In this document: piece after piece, positions 1 to 9,394 of the stretch
How the letters are laid out: every line of letters starts with the position of its first letter
How positions within the stretch are numbered: position 1 is the stretch's first letter
From: Crocinitomicaceae bacterium
Lineage (GTDB): Bacteria; Bacteroidota; Bacteroidia; Flavobacteriales_D; Crocinitomicaceae
Length of the DNA: 64,000 nucleotides
Assembly (NCBI GenBank): GCA_024639405.1
Contig: JAHEIL010000048.1
Span: 1-64,000, forward strand
Direction: 5' to 3'
Translations under genes and position numbers: made by a program
Notes under the pieces: generated by a model
Told to the model about the DNA's origin: nothing
Databases searched by the model: none
Seen by the model: the letters and a program-made list of their open reading frames with translations, nothing else

Positions 1-30
1 CCTGAGCCAGGATCAAACTCTCCGTTGTAA
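1..30 (-). rRNA. rrs: 16S ribosomal RNA, 5' end (partial, runs off window)
   Basis: Reverse complement reads ...GGAGAGTTTGATCCTGGCTCAGG, the conserved 16S 5' terminus. Confidence 0.93.
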
Positions 31-90
31 AAACTTTGAATTTTGTTGTGGCTAGTTTAATTTAATTTCTTACGCTGTTTCCTTATTTCT

Positions 91-106
91 CAATATTTCA
101 AAGAAC
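91..106 (-). promoter_or_regulatory. boxA-like antitermination element in the rRNA leader
   Basis: Minus strand GTTCTTTGAAATATTG between the rrn promoters and the 16S start. Confidence 0.45.
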
Positions 107-194
107 TCTCTTGTTAGTTATAAGATGTTAATCTCAATTAACCATTGATCGCTTTTTACTTTTTACTTAATCCAATCTCGTTCGATTGGGGTTG

Positions 195-224
195 CAAAGG
201 TAATCAGTTATTTTATTCTGACAA
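195..224 (-). promoter_or_regulatory. rrn promoter P2 (Bacteroidota -33/-7 type)
   Basis: Minus strand TTG-N19-TACCTTTG. Confidence 0.75.
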
Positions 225-357
225 GCTTTTTTTAAAGTTTTTTTCACTTTTTTTTCTTTTCGACTCTTTTAAAGCTACTTAAAGATCTTTTAATGATTTA
301 TTATTAAAACCCTAACCTCCACTGTCAATCTTATTTACTTACCGTTGTAAGCGGGTG

Positions 358-387
358 CAAAGATAGACACTCTTTTTATATTGACAA
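358..387 (-). promoter_or_regulatory. rrn promoter P1 (Bacteroidota -33/-7 type)
   Basis: Minus strand TTG-N19-TATCTTTG. Confidence 0.75.
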
Positions 388-476
388 GGGTTTTTAACAA
401 TCTTTTTTTGAAAAAGTTTTATTGCTTTACTTAACTCATTGAAAAATATAGGTTTGGTGATGAAAGATTTTTAAAT

Positions 477-1451
477 TTATTTTGATAAATCTACTAATTC
501 TTCAATAATTCTAAGTTTTTGATTGAAATCTTGTGATAATTTACCTATATTATTTAAATCGTGTAAGCAAACTTTATTGTTTTTAATGGAAACCATTTTA
601 TTAGTGTTGCCTGCAATTAATTCATTTACTGCAAAATTACCCATTGAAGTGCCTAATATACGATCAAACGCAGAAGGTGAACCGCCTCTTTGTATATGAC
701 CTAATATTGTTTGCTTGATATCAACACCTTCTAAATATGGTTTTACTTTTTCAATAATAATCGATGAATTGCCAGCATCATCGCCTTCTGCTACAATAAC
801 GATCGTTGCTTTTATATTTTCTCTATTTGACTTAATTTGTTGAACCAACTTCAAGATATCAGTTTGTTCTTCTGGGATAAGTACCGTTTCTATAGCAGAT
901 CCTAAAGCACTATCAATTGCCAAAGAACCCGCATCTTTGCCCATAACTTCAACTAAAAAAACACGGTGGTGACTACTCGCTGTGTCACGTATTTTATCAA
1001 TGGAAGCTACAACTGTATTTAAAGCAGTATCAAATCCGATGGTATAATCAGTGCCTTTTATGTCGTTGTCAATTGTTCCAGGTATACCGATGATTGGGAT
1101 ATTCATCTCTTTCCCTAATAACATAGCTCCTGCAAATGTTCCATCTCCACCAATTACGATCAATCCATCAATTTCTTCTTTTCTTAAAAATTCTATCGCT
1201 TTACCTCTTCCTTCTAATGTCATAAATTCTTTACATCTAGCTGTTCCTATAATAGTACCTCCTAGTTGAATACAATTTTCAACATCTTTTGATTCCATGA
1301 TTCGACCTCTTCCTTCTAACATACCTTGATAACCATCGTAAATAGCAAACGGAATGCAATTAAAATGTAAACACGTTTGAACAATCGAACGAATTGCTGC
1401 GTTCATGCCAGGAGCATCACCTCCAGAAGTTAAAAAGGCTATTTTTTTCAT
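477..1451 (-). CDS. pfkA: 6-phosphofructokinase
   Basis: ORF; MKKIAFLTSGGDAPGMNAAIR, GGDGTFAGA, PGTIDNDIKGTD motifs. Confidence 0.97.
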   Translation of the reverse strand: MKKIAFLTSGGDAPGMNAAIRSIVQTCLHFNCIPFAIYDGYQGMLEGRGRIMESKDVENCIQLGGTIIGTARCKEFMTLEGRGKAIEFLRKEEIDGLIVIGGDGTFAGAMLLGKEMNIPIIGIPGTIDNDIKGTDYTIGFDTALNTVVASIDKIRDTASSHHRVFLVEVMGKDAGSLAIDSALGSAIETVLIPEEQTDILKLVQQIKSNRENIKATIVIVAEGDDAGNSSIIIEKVKPYLEGVDIKQTILGHIQRGGSPSAFDRILGTSMGNFAVNELIAGNTNKMVSIKNNKVCLHDLNNIGKLSQDFNQKLRIIEELVDLSK

Positions 1452-1564
1452 ATTAATAGTTGTTAAAAAGATTTCCTCCTTCTAAGTTAGTGAATATTCG
1501 TGTTTTTTAGTAATATTAGGATAGAATTTATGGAAAATAGTTTTTTATGCATCTCTAAGAAGTT

Positions 1565-2152
1565 ATGGGTTTAATTAAACGTTTATATTATAAATCATTA
1601 ACAGATGAAGCTTTGGTTGATTTAATTAAAAATCAAGAGGCGGAAGCTTTTAGTGAACTTTATATGCGTTATGCTCATCTTGTAATAGGTGTTTGCATGA
1701 AATACCTGAAAAATAAAATGCTCGCTGAAGATCTTACGATGCAAGTATTTGAGAAAATTCAACATAAATTGATTACTCATTCGGTTTCAAATTTCAAGTC
1801 ATGGCTGTATATGGTGACTAAAAATGAATGCTTTATGTATTTAAGGTCAATAAAAAGCTATAATGAAACAGCCGATTTTACAACCCTAACAAATGAAGAT
1901 GAAGAAGATGATCCCGTTTTAAAAGATATTAAATACAATCTTCTAGAACAGCATTTGAACGATTTAAAAGAAGAACAACGAGAATGTTTGGTTCGGTTTT
2001 ACATAATGAATGAATCATATGTAGAAATTAGTGATGCACTTAAAATTAGTATCAAGCAAGTTAAAAGTGCTTTGCAAAACGGGAAACGGAATCTTAAAAT
2101 TAATTTAGAAAAAAACAGCATTTTCATAGAAAATAACAACGATGAAGATTAA
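1565..2152 (+). CDS. ECF-type RNA polymerase sigma factor
   Basis: Sigma-70 region 2-like (AFSELYMRYAHLVIGVCMKYLKN...AEDLTMQVFEKI) and region 4-like HTH. Confidence 0.85.
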   Translation: MGLIKRLYYKSLTDEALVDLIKNQEAEAFSELYMRYAHLVIGVCMKYLKNKMLAEDLTMQVFEKIQHKLITHSVSNFKSWLYMVTKNECFMYLRSIKSYNETADFTTLTNEDEEDDPVLKDIKYNLLEQHLNDLKEEQRECLVRFYIMNESYVEISDALKISIKQVKSALQNGKRNLKINLEKNSIFIENNNDED

Positions 2153-3203
2153 ATTATTAAATAGATCCACTATTCAACGCTATTTTTCTGAGAAAAACCA
2201 GAAGAAACGAAATGCAATAGAACAACAAGCACAAACAAGTTTGTTTGAATCTGACGCGTTGGAAGGTTGGGAATTACTTGCAACTGATTCGTTTGATTTC
2301 AAAAAGTTGGATCGGCGTTTTGGACCAAAAGATTATTTTTTTACAAAAGGTTTAATTGGTTTAATAGCTCTATCTGTTATTGGGAGCATTCTCTTGTTTC
2401 AAATCAAACCTACAACTTCTGTAATAAAACAAACTAAGAAAAGATTTGAACTAACAACAAGAATCAATACTGACAATAATAAAACGACTCCTATTCTATT
2501 AAATGAACACACAAACGAAAAAAATAACAACTCCATTACAATTGTTCCTTTTAAAAAATCGGTTAACATTAAACCAACAAATCATATAGATTTTGAGTTC
2601 ACACAATTACGACTTCCATTTAAAGGAGCCAACGGAATACAAACGATACCCAATAGAGCAATTTCAATTCAAACCAAAAAAGGAGCTGAATTTTATTTGT
2701 ATGCGCTTAAACTAGTTGATTATAGAAATTATCGTTCAAAACAAATAAAGATAACAACAGATGGATTCATTACAGGAACACCTGCAAACATAAATGAAGC
2801 TTCTAAAACAAATGCAGATGAATTGGAAAATAAAATCAATTTTACCTACATAGAATTTTTAGGAAAAGCGATGGAAGTTTTTTCAAAAAATGACTATATA
2901 AAGTCTCTTTGGTATTTTAAAACAATATTAGCTAATTACCCTGATGATGTCAATGCTCTGTTTTACAGTGGCATCTGCTGGTTTCAATTAAAAGAGTATG
3001 ACAATGCAACAACTGCTTTTCAAAAGGTAGTTGACGCGCCTTTTTCTAACTTTAACGAAGAAGCAGAGTGGTATACTGCACTTTCTCTTTTGAAACTACA
3101 TCGAATCGAAGCAGCCGAAACAAAGTTGGCTGAAATAATTCGATTGAATGGTTTTTATGCAACACAAGCAAAAAAACATATTATCACAATTAGTACTTAT
3201 TAG
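2142..3203 (+). CDS. Single-TM protein with C-terminal TPR domain, overlapping the sigma factor gene
   Basis: TM segment GLIGLIALSVIGSILLF; TPR-like C-terminus (DVNALFYSGICWFQLKEYDNATTAFQKVVD); overlaps upstream CDS by 11 bp. Confidence 0.75.
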   Translation: MKIKLLNRSTIQRYFSEKNQKKRNAIEQQAQTSLFESDALEGWELLATDSFDFKKLDRRFGPKDYFFTKGLIGLIALSVIGSILLFQIKPTTSVIKQTKKRFELTTRINTDNNKTTPILLNEHTNEKNNNSITIVPFKKSVNIKPTNHIDFEFTQLRLPFKGANGIQTIPNRAISIQTKKGAEFYLYALKLVDYRNYRSKQIKITTDGFITGTPANINEASKTNADELENKINFTYIEFLGKAMEVFSKNDYIKSLWYFKTILANYPDDVNALFYSGICWFQLKEYDNATTAFQKVVDAPFSNFNEEAEWYTALSLLKLHRIEAAETKLAEIIRLNGFYATQAKKHIITISTY

Positions 3204-3275
3204 ATAATATCTTTTAAGTATAAAAAAAGTTTAAGCTTAAAAGAAAGAAAAGAAAAATATTTGAAAATAATTTTT

Positions 3276-4439
3276 TTAACCTTTATAATTAAATACTGAT
3301 TTTTGCTCGTTCACCATACGCTTTAATAATGGATTGGGACGATAACGATCTTCGCCATATTCGTCGAATAGTTGATTTAATGTGTCAAGAACAGTTGAAT
3401 AGCCTATTTCTTCCGCCCACTTTAATAATCCTTTTGGATAGTTTACGCCTTTTGTCATGGCAATGTCAACATCTCCGGCAGATGCAACTTGCATAAATAC
3501 AGCATCAAACGCTTCATTGATTAACATAGCGAGGATTCGATTAGAAATTTTCTTTCCAAGCACCTCATCTTGTGTGGCAGAAGGTACAATTGCATTTTCT
3601 GAATAATCATAAAATCCACGCCCCGTTTTTCGGCCAAAATAACCTGCTTCTTTGTGGCGTTTTTGCGTAAACGAAGGTTTAAATCGTGGGTCAAAATAAA
3701 AAGCTTCAAAAACAGATTCAGTTACTGTATAATTCACATCATTTCCAATGTAATCCATCAAGGTAAAAGGTCCCATTTTAAACCCAATAGATGTCATTGC
3801 CCAATCGATTGTTGCAAAATCTGCCATTCCTTCTTCATAAATTCTTAACGCTTCACCATAAAATGGGCGAGCTACTCTGTTCACTATAAAACCTGGAGTG
3901 TCTTTACATACAACTCCAAATTTACCCCAAGAATCAATTAATGCTTTTGAAAAATCTAATGTTTCTAAACTCGTTTGAACAGCTGGGATGATTTCAACCA
4001 AAGGCATTAATGGTGCTGGATTAAAAAAATGAATTCCAATCACACGTGAAGGATTTGTTAAAGCTGCTCCAATTGAAGCAATTGACAAGGATGAAGTGTT
4101 AGATGCCAAAATACACTCATCCGAAACAACTGCTTCTAATTGTTTGAAAACGGAATGTTTTATTTCTAATTTTTCAACAATTGCTTCGATCACTATTTTA
4201 CATGCTCTAAAATCTGCAATATCTGTAGAATAACTAATTCTTCCTTGAATATTAATTTTGTCATCTGCTGATAGTGTGTTTTTCTCAACCAATCGCGCCA
4301 AAATCTTGTCCAAATTGTTTTCAGCTTTTGTTAATACATCTTGATTTAAATCAACCAACACGACTTCACATGCATGTTGAGCTGCCACTTGAGCAATTCC
4401 AGCACCCATTGTTCCCGCACCTAATACTCCTACTACCAT
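3276..4439 (-). CDS. 3-hydroxyacyl-CoA / 3-hydroxybutyryl-CoA dehydrogenase (PaaH-like)
   Basis: GAGTMGAGIAQVAAQ Rossmann motif, IGIHFFNPAPLMPLVEI, DTPGFIVNRV. Confidence 0.92.
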   Translation of the reverse strand: MVVGVLGAGTMGAGIAQVAAQHACEVVLVDLNQDVLTKAENNLDKILARLVEKNTLSADDKINIQGRISYSTDIADFRACKIVIEAIVEKLEIKHSVFKQLEAVVSDECILASNTSSLSIASIGAALTNPSRVIGIHFFNPAPLMPLVEIIPAVQTSLETLDFSKALIDSWGKFGVVCKDTPGFIVNRVARPFYGEALRIYEEGMADFATIDWAMTSIGFKMGPFTLMDYIGNDVNYTVTESVFEAFYFDPRFKPSFTQKRHKEAGYFGRKTGRGFYDYSENAIVPSATQDEVLGKKISNRILAMLINEAFDAVFMQVASAGDVDIAMTKGVNYPKGLLKWAEEIGYSTVLDTLNQLFDEYGEDRYRPNPLLKRMVNEQKSVFNYKG

Positions 4440-4529
4440 ATTTTAGATTTTTTGACTTTTGGAGTCAAGATACAGGACTTATTTCAAAAAACAATTCCAA
4501 TATGAATCCAATAGTAAAGTTATTTTTTT

Positions 4530-4883
4530 TTATTTTAATGCATTTATTTTCCGTTTCAACCCACCAATCATTCGTTGATTAATGTGTAATTTTTCTATAA
4601 TAAAATCTACTTCAATAGCGAAAATTTCATTACATAGTAATAATTGTGTTTCCAATTCATATGAAGAAGAAATTGCAATACTCAAAAAATGAAGAAATTC
4701 TTTATCTGATGTTCTTCCTGAACCTTCTGCAATATTAGAAGGAATTGAAATAGCACATCTTTGAATTTGACTTTTTAAACCATATTTTTCTTCAGAAGGT
4801 AATTTAACACATAAATCATAAACATCTTTTACGATATTAAATGAATCTTTCCAAATTCCTAGATCTCTAAAGTTATGTTTCAT
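4530..4883 (-). CDS. Four-helix-bundle (S23/Avd-like) protein
   Basis: MKHNFRDLGIWKDSFNIV...YGLKSQIQRCAISIPSNIAEGSGR...FLHFLSIAISSSYELETQL is typical of this family. Confidence 0.92.
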   Translation of the reverse strand: MKHNFRDLGIWKDSFNIVKDVYDLCVKLPSEEKYGLKSQIQRCAISIPSNIAEGSGRTSDKEFLHFLSIAISSSYELETQLLLCNEIFAIEVDFIIEKLHINQRMIGGLKRKINALK

Positions 4884-4904
4884 ATTCCAGAATAATTTTT
4901 TATT

Positions 4905-4981
4905 TTCTTACCTCCTGACTCCAATTACCCCAAGTCAAATCTTCAATCTTTCTTAACTCCTGACTCCAATTATCCCAAGTC
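4905..4981. repeat. Two 32-bp direct repeats with 45-bp period (TTCTTAmCTCCTGACTCCAATTAyCCCAAGTC)
   Basis: Copies at 4905-4936 and 4950-4981 with two mismatches. Confidence 0.85.
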
Positions 4982-4989
4982 TATTTTAT

Positions 4990-5793
4990 CTATTCCCCCT
5001 TAAAAACAGGTTTTCTCTTTTCTAAAAAAGCGTTCACTCCTTCTCTAAAATCATAGGTTAAGCCAGCTTCTGTTTGCAACGTCTCTTCCAATGCAAGTTG
5101 TTCTGTCAAGGTGTTTCCATAACTTTCATTAACTGCTTTTTTGGTCAAGCCTAACGCTCTTGTCGGCATCAAAGCTATTGATTTTGAGAAAGCATTTACT
5201 TCCTCATCAAACAATTCATCTTCTACCGCTTTGTATATCATATTTAATTGATCCGCTTGCTCACCAGATATTTTATCACCCGTCATGAATAAAGCCATTG
5301 CTTTTTGAGTTCCAATTATTCTTGGTAAAAAATAAGTACCTCCTGAATCAGGAATTAAACCAATTTTCGAAAATGCTTGAACAAAAGCGGCACTCTTCTT
5401 CGCAATTGTAATATCACAAGCCAACGCAATATTAGCGCCTGCTCCAGCTGCCACACCATTTACTGCTGCAATGATTGGCTTTTCTATTGTTCGAATTCGT
5501 TCTATTATTGGATTGTAATGGTCTCGAACAATTGCTTGTAATTCTGGTCCTTCTGGATCAATTGCTTCTGACAAATCTTGGCCAGCGCAAAACGCTTTTC
5601 CTTCACCTGTTAATACAATTACTCTAACTTGGTCATTCAATGCTGCTTTGTCTAATTCACTTTGTAATAATAAAGCCATTGCTTTGTTGAAAGAATTAAA
5701 AACGGCAGGTCGATTTAATTTCAATTGACACACTCCATTTTCGATCGTTGTAAGAATTTCCATTTTCAAAAATTTTATGCAACGAAGATACAA
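4990..5793 (-). CDS. Enoyl-CoA hydratase/isomerase (PaaG-like)
   Basis: GEGKAFCAGQDLSEA, AAVNGVAAGAGANIALACDI crotonase motifs; real start probably the second Met (MEILTTIENG). Confidence 0.9.
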   Translation of the reverse strand: MYLRCIKFLKMEILTTIENGVCQLKLNRPAVFNSFNKAMALLLQSELDKAALNDQVRVIVLTGEGKAFCAGQDLSEAIDPEGPELQAIVRDHYNPIIERIRTIEKPIIAAVNGVAAGAGANIALACDITIAKKSAAFVQAFSKIGLIPDSGGTYFLPRIIGTQKAMALFMTGDKISGEQADQLNMIYKAVEDELFDEEVNAFSKSIALMPTRALGLTKKAVNESYGNTLTEQLALEETLQTEAGLTYDFREGVNAFLEKRKPVFKGE

Positions 5794-5839
5794 TATACTC
5801 CTGAATTAGCTTTAATTTCTGGCTAAAAACAAGTAGTTT

Positions 5840-6856
5840 TTACATTTTATAGATTTCGTTCATTTTTTTAATTCGATCCATCAATACTATTTGTAAACTG
5901 AGTGGCTTGTTTACTTTTATTTCTCCCCCAAATGATAAAAGTGTTCGAATTAATTCTTCTGATACCAACACTTCTAATTTAAACAATGTGAATTTTGTGG
6001 TTTCTTTTATTTTTTCTTGAGAAGCATGCAATGGTTGAGTGGCAATGTATTTGGCGGCGATTGGATTCGCCTCTAGTTCAATTTTTACAGGGTTTTCATT
6101 GTTACTTGCTGAAATTCCTACCGCATATTTAAAATAAGAGTCAGGATTGAAATCTGTTGGTTTTTGAACAACTTCTTCCGTAATTGTTAACTCTTTTAAA
6201 CGGTCCAAAGCATACGTGATTATTGCTACTTTGTCTTGATCGAAACTTATTAAATACCATCTGTTTCGGTATTCTTTTAATAACAAAGGAACTACTTTTC
6301 TATTTTTAGGTTGGTCGGTAACAAAACTCGCATAAGAAAAAGTCACAAGTGTCGACGATTTAATTGCGTCTAATAATTGTGGTAAAAACTCACTTCCTCC
6401 AGTTGAAACAGCAGATTCAAATTGTATGTAGTTATTTATTTCTTGATCGTTTGGATTACTCGCAATAGAAACGCGATCCACAATTTTATCGATGGCATTT
6501 CCAAATTGTTTAAAAAGTTCAACTTCTCTAAATTGCATCAATGTGCTTACTGCAAACTTAATAGAACTCAAATCGTCTTCCGTTAAAGGAATATCATTGA
6601 TGGAAAAATCAGGATCTTCGTAATAATATCCTTTATTAATTTTGCTGTATTTGATGGGAGCGTCGTGTTCCATTTTCATGGAAAACATGTCTTTTTCGAT
6701 GGTTGAATCACAAATATTAACACCATCAATTGTGCCATACAATGCTTCTTCACAGGCTTCTCTTAGGTCCTGCTTTGTTGGAAATTTTTTATATTTATTT
6801 CGAATGCAGCGATCGATGATTCGATATCTAATAAGTGCATTCTTAATATGAGGCAT
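5840..6856 (-). CDS. WYL-domain transcriptional regulator
   Basis: N-terminal HTH-like region and WYL-like segment (VPLLLKEYRNRWYLISFDQDK...YALDRLKEL). Confidence 0.82.
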   Translation of the reverse strand: MPHIKNALIRYRIIDRCIRNKYKKFPTKQDLREACEEALYGTIDGVNICDSTIEKDMFSMKMEHDAPIKYSKINKGYYYEDPDFSINDIPLTEDDLSSIKFAVSTLMQFREVELFKQFGNAIDKIVDRVSIASNPNDQEINNYIQFESAVSTGGSEFLPQLLDAIKSSTLVTFSYASFVTDQPKNRKVVPLLLKEYRNRWYLISFDQDKVAIITYALDRLKELTITEEVVQKPTDFNPDSYFKYAVGISASNNENPVKIELEANPIAAKYIATQPLHASQEKIKETTKFTLFKLEVLVSEELIRTLLSFGGEIKVNKPLSLQIVLMDRIKKMNEIYKM

Positions 6857-6858
6857 AA

Positions 6859-8271
6859 TTAATTCAAGGCTTTCTCTTGGTGATAACCAAACAATTCATA
6901 AAACTTAATTGCTTTTGCTACTTCTTCTGGAACATCTTCTTCCCAGTGTGCATTGGCTTTTATTTTAGACAAAACATCATCCGACATAATATGCAACAAA
7001 TGACTATCAAATTCTTCAATAGCCTCCATTTTATTATTGTCTTTCAAGTATTGCAATAAACCTTTCAAGTGTTTTGGAATGACTAATTCATTCAAGGAGT
7101 ATAAATCACCAGAATCCACTTCATTTGCTGGATAAACAAACATTTTTATATTGTGTCCGAATCCACGGCCAAATGCTTCCAATAATCCACCTGGTAGATT
7201 GTCGTAATAACGCTCATCAAAAATAGTATGTAGATTGTAAACACCAACGATTACACCCATGCGTTTTCCTTTGGCAATAGTGGCTAAATAATCAACCATT
7301 TTGTAATGCTTCAAATAATTAGAAATCATTACTGTATAACCCAAAGTACCTAAAAGTTCAGCGCGATCCACAAAATCTTTGTCAGAGATTTTTCCGTCTG
7401 CTGTTAAATCTTTCAGCGTTAATTCAAAAATTTCACAAACGTTTTCAGCTTGAACATCTTCTTCTTTCAAGAATTGTTTTCTGCCTGATTCGATCATGTC
7501 AATATGAACTTTTGTTACGGGTCTGAATCGGCCACGCATCAATAAAATATTCTTTTTGTATAAAGCTGCTGCAGGTTGTAAAACATTTCCACACAAATCA
7601 AACATTGTTGCATCTGTGATTCCTCTTTTCACTAGATTCAATGCTACGATTCGGTTGTCTATTTCTTCCATATCTGGACCAGAAACACGCAACATGTCTA
7701 TTTCCATTCGGTCACGGGGCAAGCGGTGTACTAAACTAGATAAAAATTCATTGAAATCTGCTGAAAAATAACATGCATGAACCAAATTTACCCCTAAAAT
7801 ACCCAATGCTTCTTGTTGCGCTTTGTGGCTATTATCATGCATTTGAATGTGCAAAATAACTTCGTTTGGCTCCGCTTCTAAATGCATTTGAAAACGAATA
7901 CCAACCCAACCTTGACCTTGATTTGTTTTGTGGTAATTTAATGATTCAACCGTATTACAAAAAGCAAAAAAGCGCGATTCTTTGTATTTATTAGGTAAAC
8001 GGTATTTTAATGTTTCATATTCCGTATTCAACATCGTAATTAAGCGCTCTTCACAAACGTAACGCGAAGCTTCACCATACATTGAATCAGATACTTTCAT
8101 ATCGTATGCTGACTGCGTATATGCTATTGTACCAGAACTACCTCCTGCTTTAAAAAAGTTAGCTGCAACTTCTTGACCTGCACCAATCTCAGCAAAACAT
8201 CCATAAATATCTGGAGTTAAGTTGATTTTAAGTGCTTTTTCTTCTGTTGTTAATCTACGTTCGTCAATCAT
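6859..8271 (-). CDS. Conserved hypothetical protein (Bacteroidota-type, unknown function)
   Basis: 470-aa ORF; 2-bp gap to the WYL regulator; no motif I can assign with confidence. Confidence 0.7.
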   Translation of the reverse strand: MIDERRLTTEEKALKINLTPDIYGCFAEIGAGQEVAANFFKAGGSSGTIAYTQSAYDMKVSDSMYGEASRYVCEERLITMLNTEYETLKYRLPNKYKESRFFAFCNTVESLNYHKTNQGQGWVGIRFQMHLEAEPNEVILHIQMHDNSHKAQQEALGILGVNLVHACYFSADFNEFLSSLVHRLPRDRMEIDMLRVSGPDMEEIDNRIVALNLVKRGITDATMFDLCGNVLQPAAALYKKNILLMRGRFRPVTKVHIDMIESGRKQFLKEEDVQAENVCEIFELTLKDLTADGKISDKDFVDRAELLGTLGYTVMISNYLKHYKMVDYLATIAKGKRMGVIVGVYNLHTIFDERYYDNLPGGLLEAFGRGFGHNIKMFVYPANEVDSGDLYSLNELVIPKHLKGLLQYLKDNNKMEAIEEFDSHLLHIMSDDVLSKIKANAHWEEDVPEEVAKAIKFYELFGYHQEKALN

Positions 8272-8317
8272 ACTTTTGAATCAAGCCACAAAGAAACTAA
8301 TTTTTTGTCTCTTGTCG

Positions 8318-9394
8318 TTACTCTGGGTCTTGAAATTTAGGATTATTAATAAAATTATAATCTGTTAATGTTTTTAAAAAAGCAATTAACAGTGATTTTT
8401 CTTGTGCGTCTAATTGAACTCCACCTTGAAAAGCAAATTCTATTAATGGATCAATTGTTGCACTTTGTTGTATACCGGAAGAATAATGATTGACAACTTC
8501 TTCTAATGTTTTAAATCTTCCGTCATGCATGTAAGGCGCTGTCAATTGTACATTTCTAAGTGATGGTACTTTAAACTTCCCATTATCATTTGAGCTTCCA
8601 GTTATTGCGCCTCTTCCTAGATCTGAAAAAACAGCATCCAACCCATTGTTGCTGAATTTTTTGACTTGCATTAATGGTCCATTATGACAATGAAAACAAT
8701 CTGCACCGTTTAAACTTTTAAACAAGTCGTAACCTCCCCATTCTTCTGGAGTTACCAATGCTAATAATTGTTGTTCTTTAATAGATAAGCTTAAATTATT
8801 TTGAAATTTGTACATTACATCGTATTTTGAAGATGCTGAAATCAAGGTGCGAATAAATTGTGCCAATGCTTTTGTTACTCTCGATGGATCAATTCCTGGG
8901 GTCCCAAAAGCTTTCAAAAAACGATTTCTATACACTTCATTTTCATTGAGTTTAGAAACAGTTGATTTCCAAGACTGGTGCATTTCAATTGGATTTGGAA
9001 CTGGTTCTAAAATTTGATCTTCCAATGTTTTTGCTCTTCCATCCCAAAAATAAAAATCTTGCCAGCCCATATTAAATAAAGGCATAGCGTTGCGTGTACC
9101 TTTAATCCCATCAATTCCAGTTGAATACTGGGTCGAATCAGAAAAAGCTATAGAAGGAGCGTGACATGTTGCACATGATTGAGTATTATCCCCGCTTAAA
9201 AGTTCTTCGTAAAACAAATTCCTCACTAACTCAATTCCTTCAATAGTGAAAGGATTATCCTCTGGCACAAGCATTTTTGGGAAATGAGCTGGTGTTTCAA
9301 TTGTAACAAAAGTTGGCTCAAATGAAACCTTGTCTTTTTTACAAGAAACAACAATTAAAACACTACAGAAAATAATCAATAAATACTTCATCAA
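8318..9394 (-). CDS. Di-heme cytochrome c peroxidase, MauG/MbnH-like
   Basis: Two CXXCH motifs (SCATCHAPSIAF, DCFHCHNGPLM); lipoprotein-like signal (VLIVVSCKK). Confidence 0.9.
   Translation of the reverse strand: MMKYLLIIFCSVLIVVSCKKDKVSFEPTFVTIETPAHFPKMLVPEDNPFTIEGIELVRNLFYEELLSGDNTQSCATCHAPSIAFSDSTQYSTGIDGIKGTRNAMPLFNMGWQDFYFWDGRAKTLEDQILEPVPNPIEMHQSWKSTVSKLNENEVYRNRFLKAFGTPGIDPSRVTKALAQFIRTLISASSKYDVMYKFQNNLSLSIKEQQLLALVTPEEWGGYDLFKSLNGADCFHCHNGPLMQVKKFSNNGLDAVFSDLGRGAITGSSNDNGKFKVPSLRNVQLTAPYMHDGRFKTLEEVVNHYSSGIQQSATIDPLIEFAFQGGVQLDAQEKSLLIAFLKTLTDYNFINNPKFQDPE

Noticed and set aside
4274-4582. 102-aa plus-strand ORF
   Set aside because: Antisense to the PaaH-like gene start and the four-helix-bundle gene end; no recognisable protein features
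4530-4981. A diversity-generating retroelement, suggested by the Avd-like four-helix-bundle protein
   Set aside because: No reverse transcriptase ORF, no template/variable repeat pair with A-specific differences and no variable C-type lectin target is visible in the window
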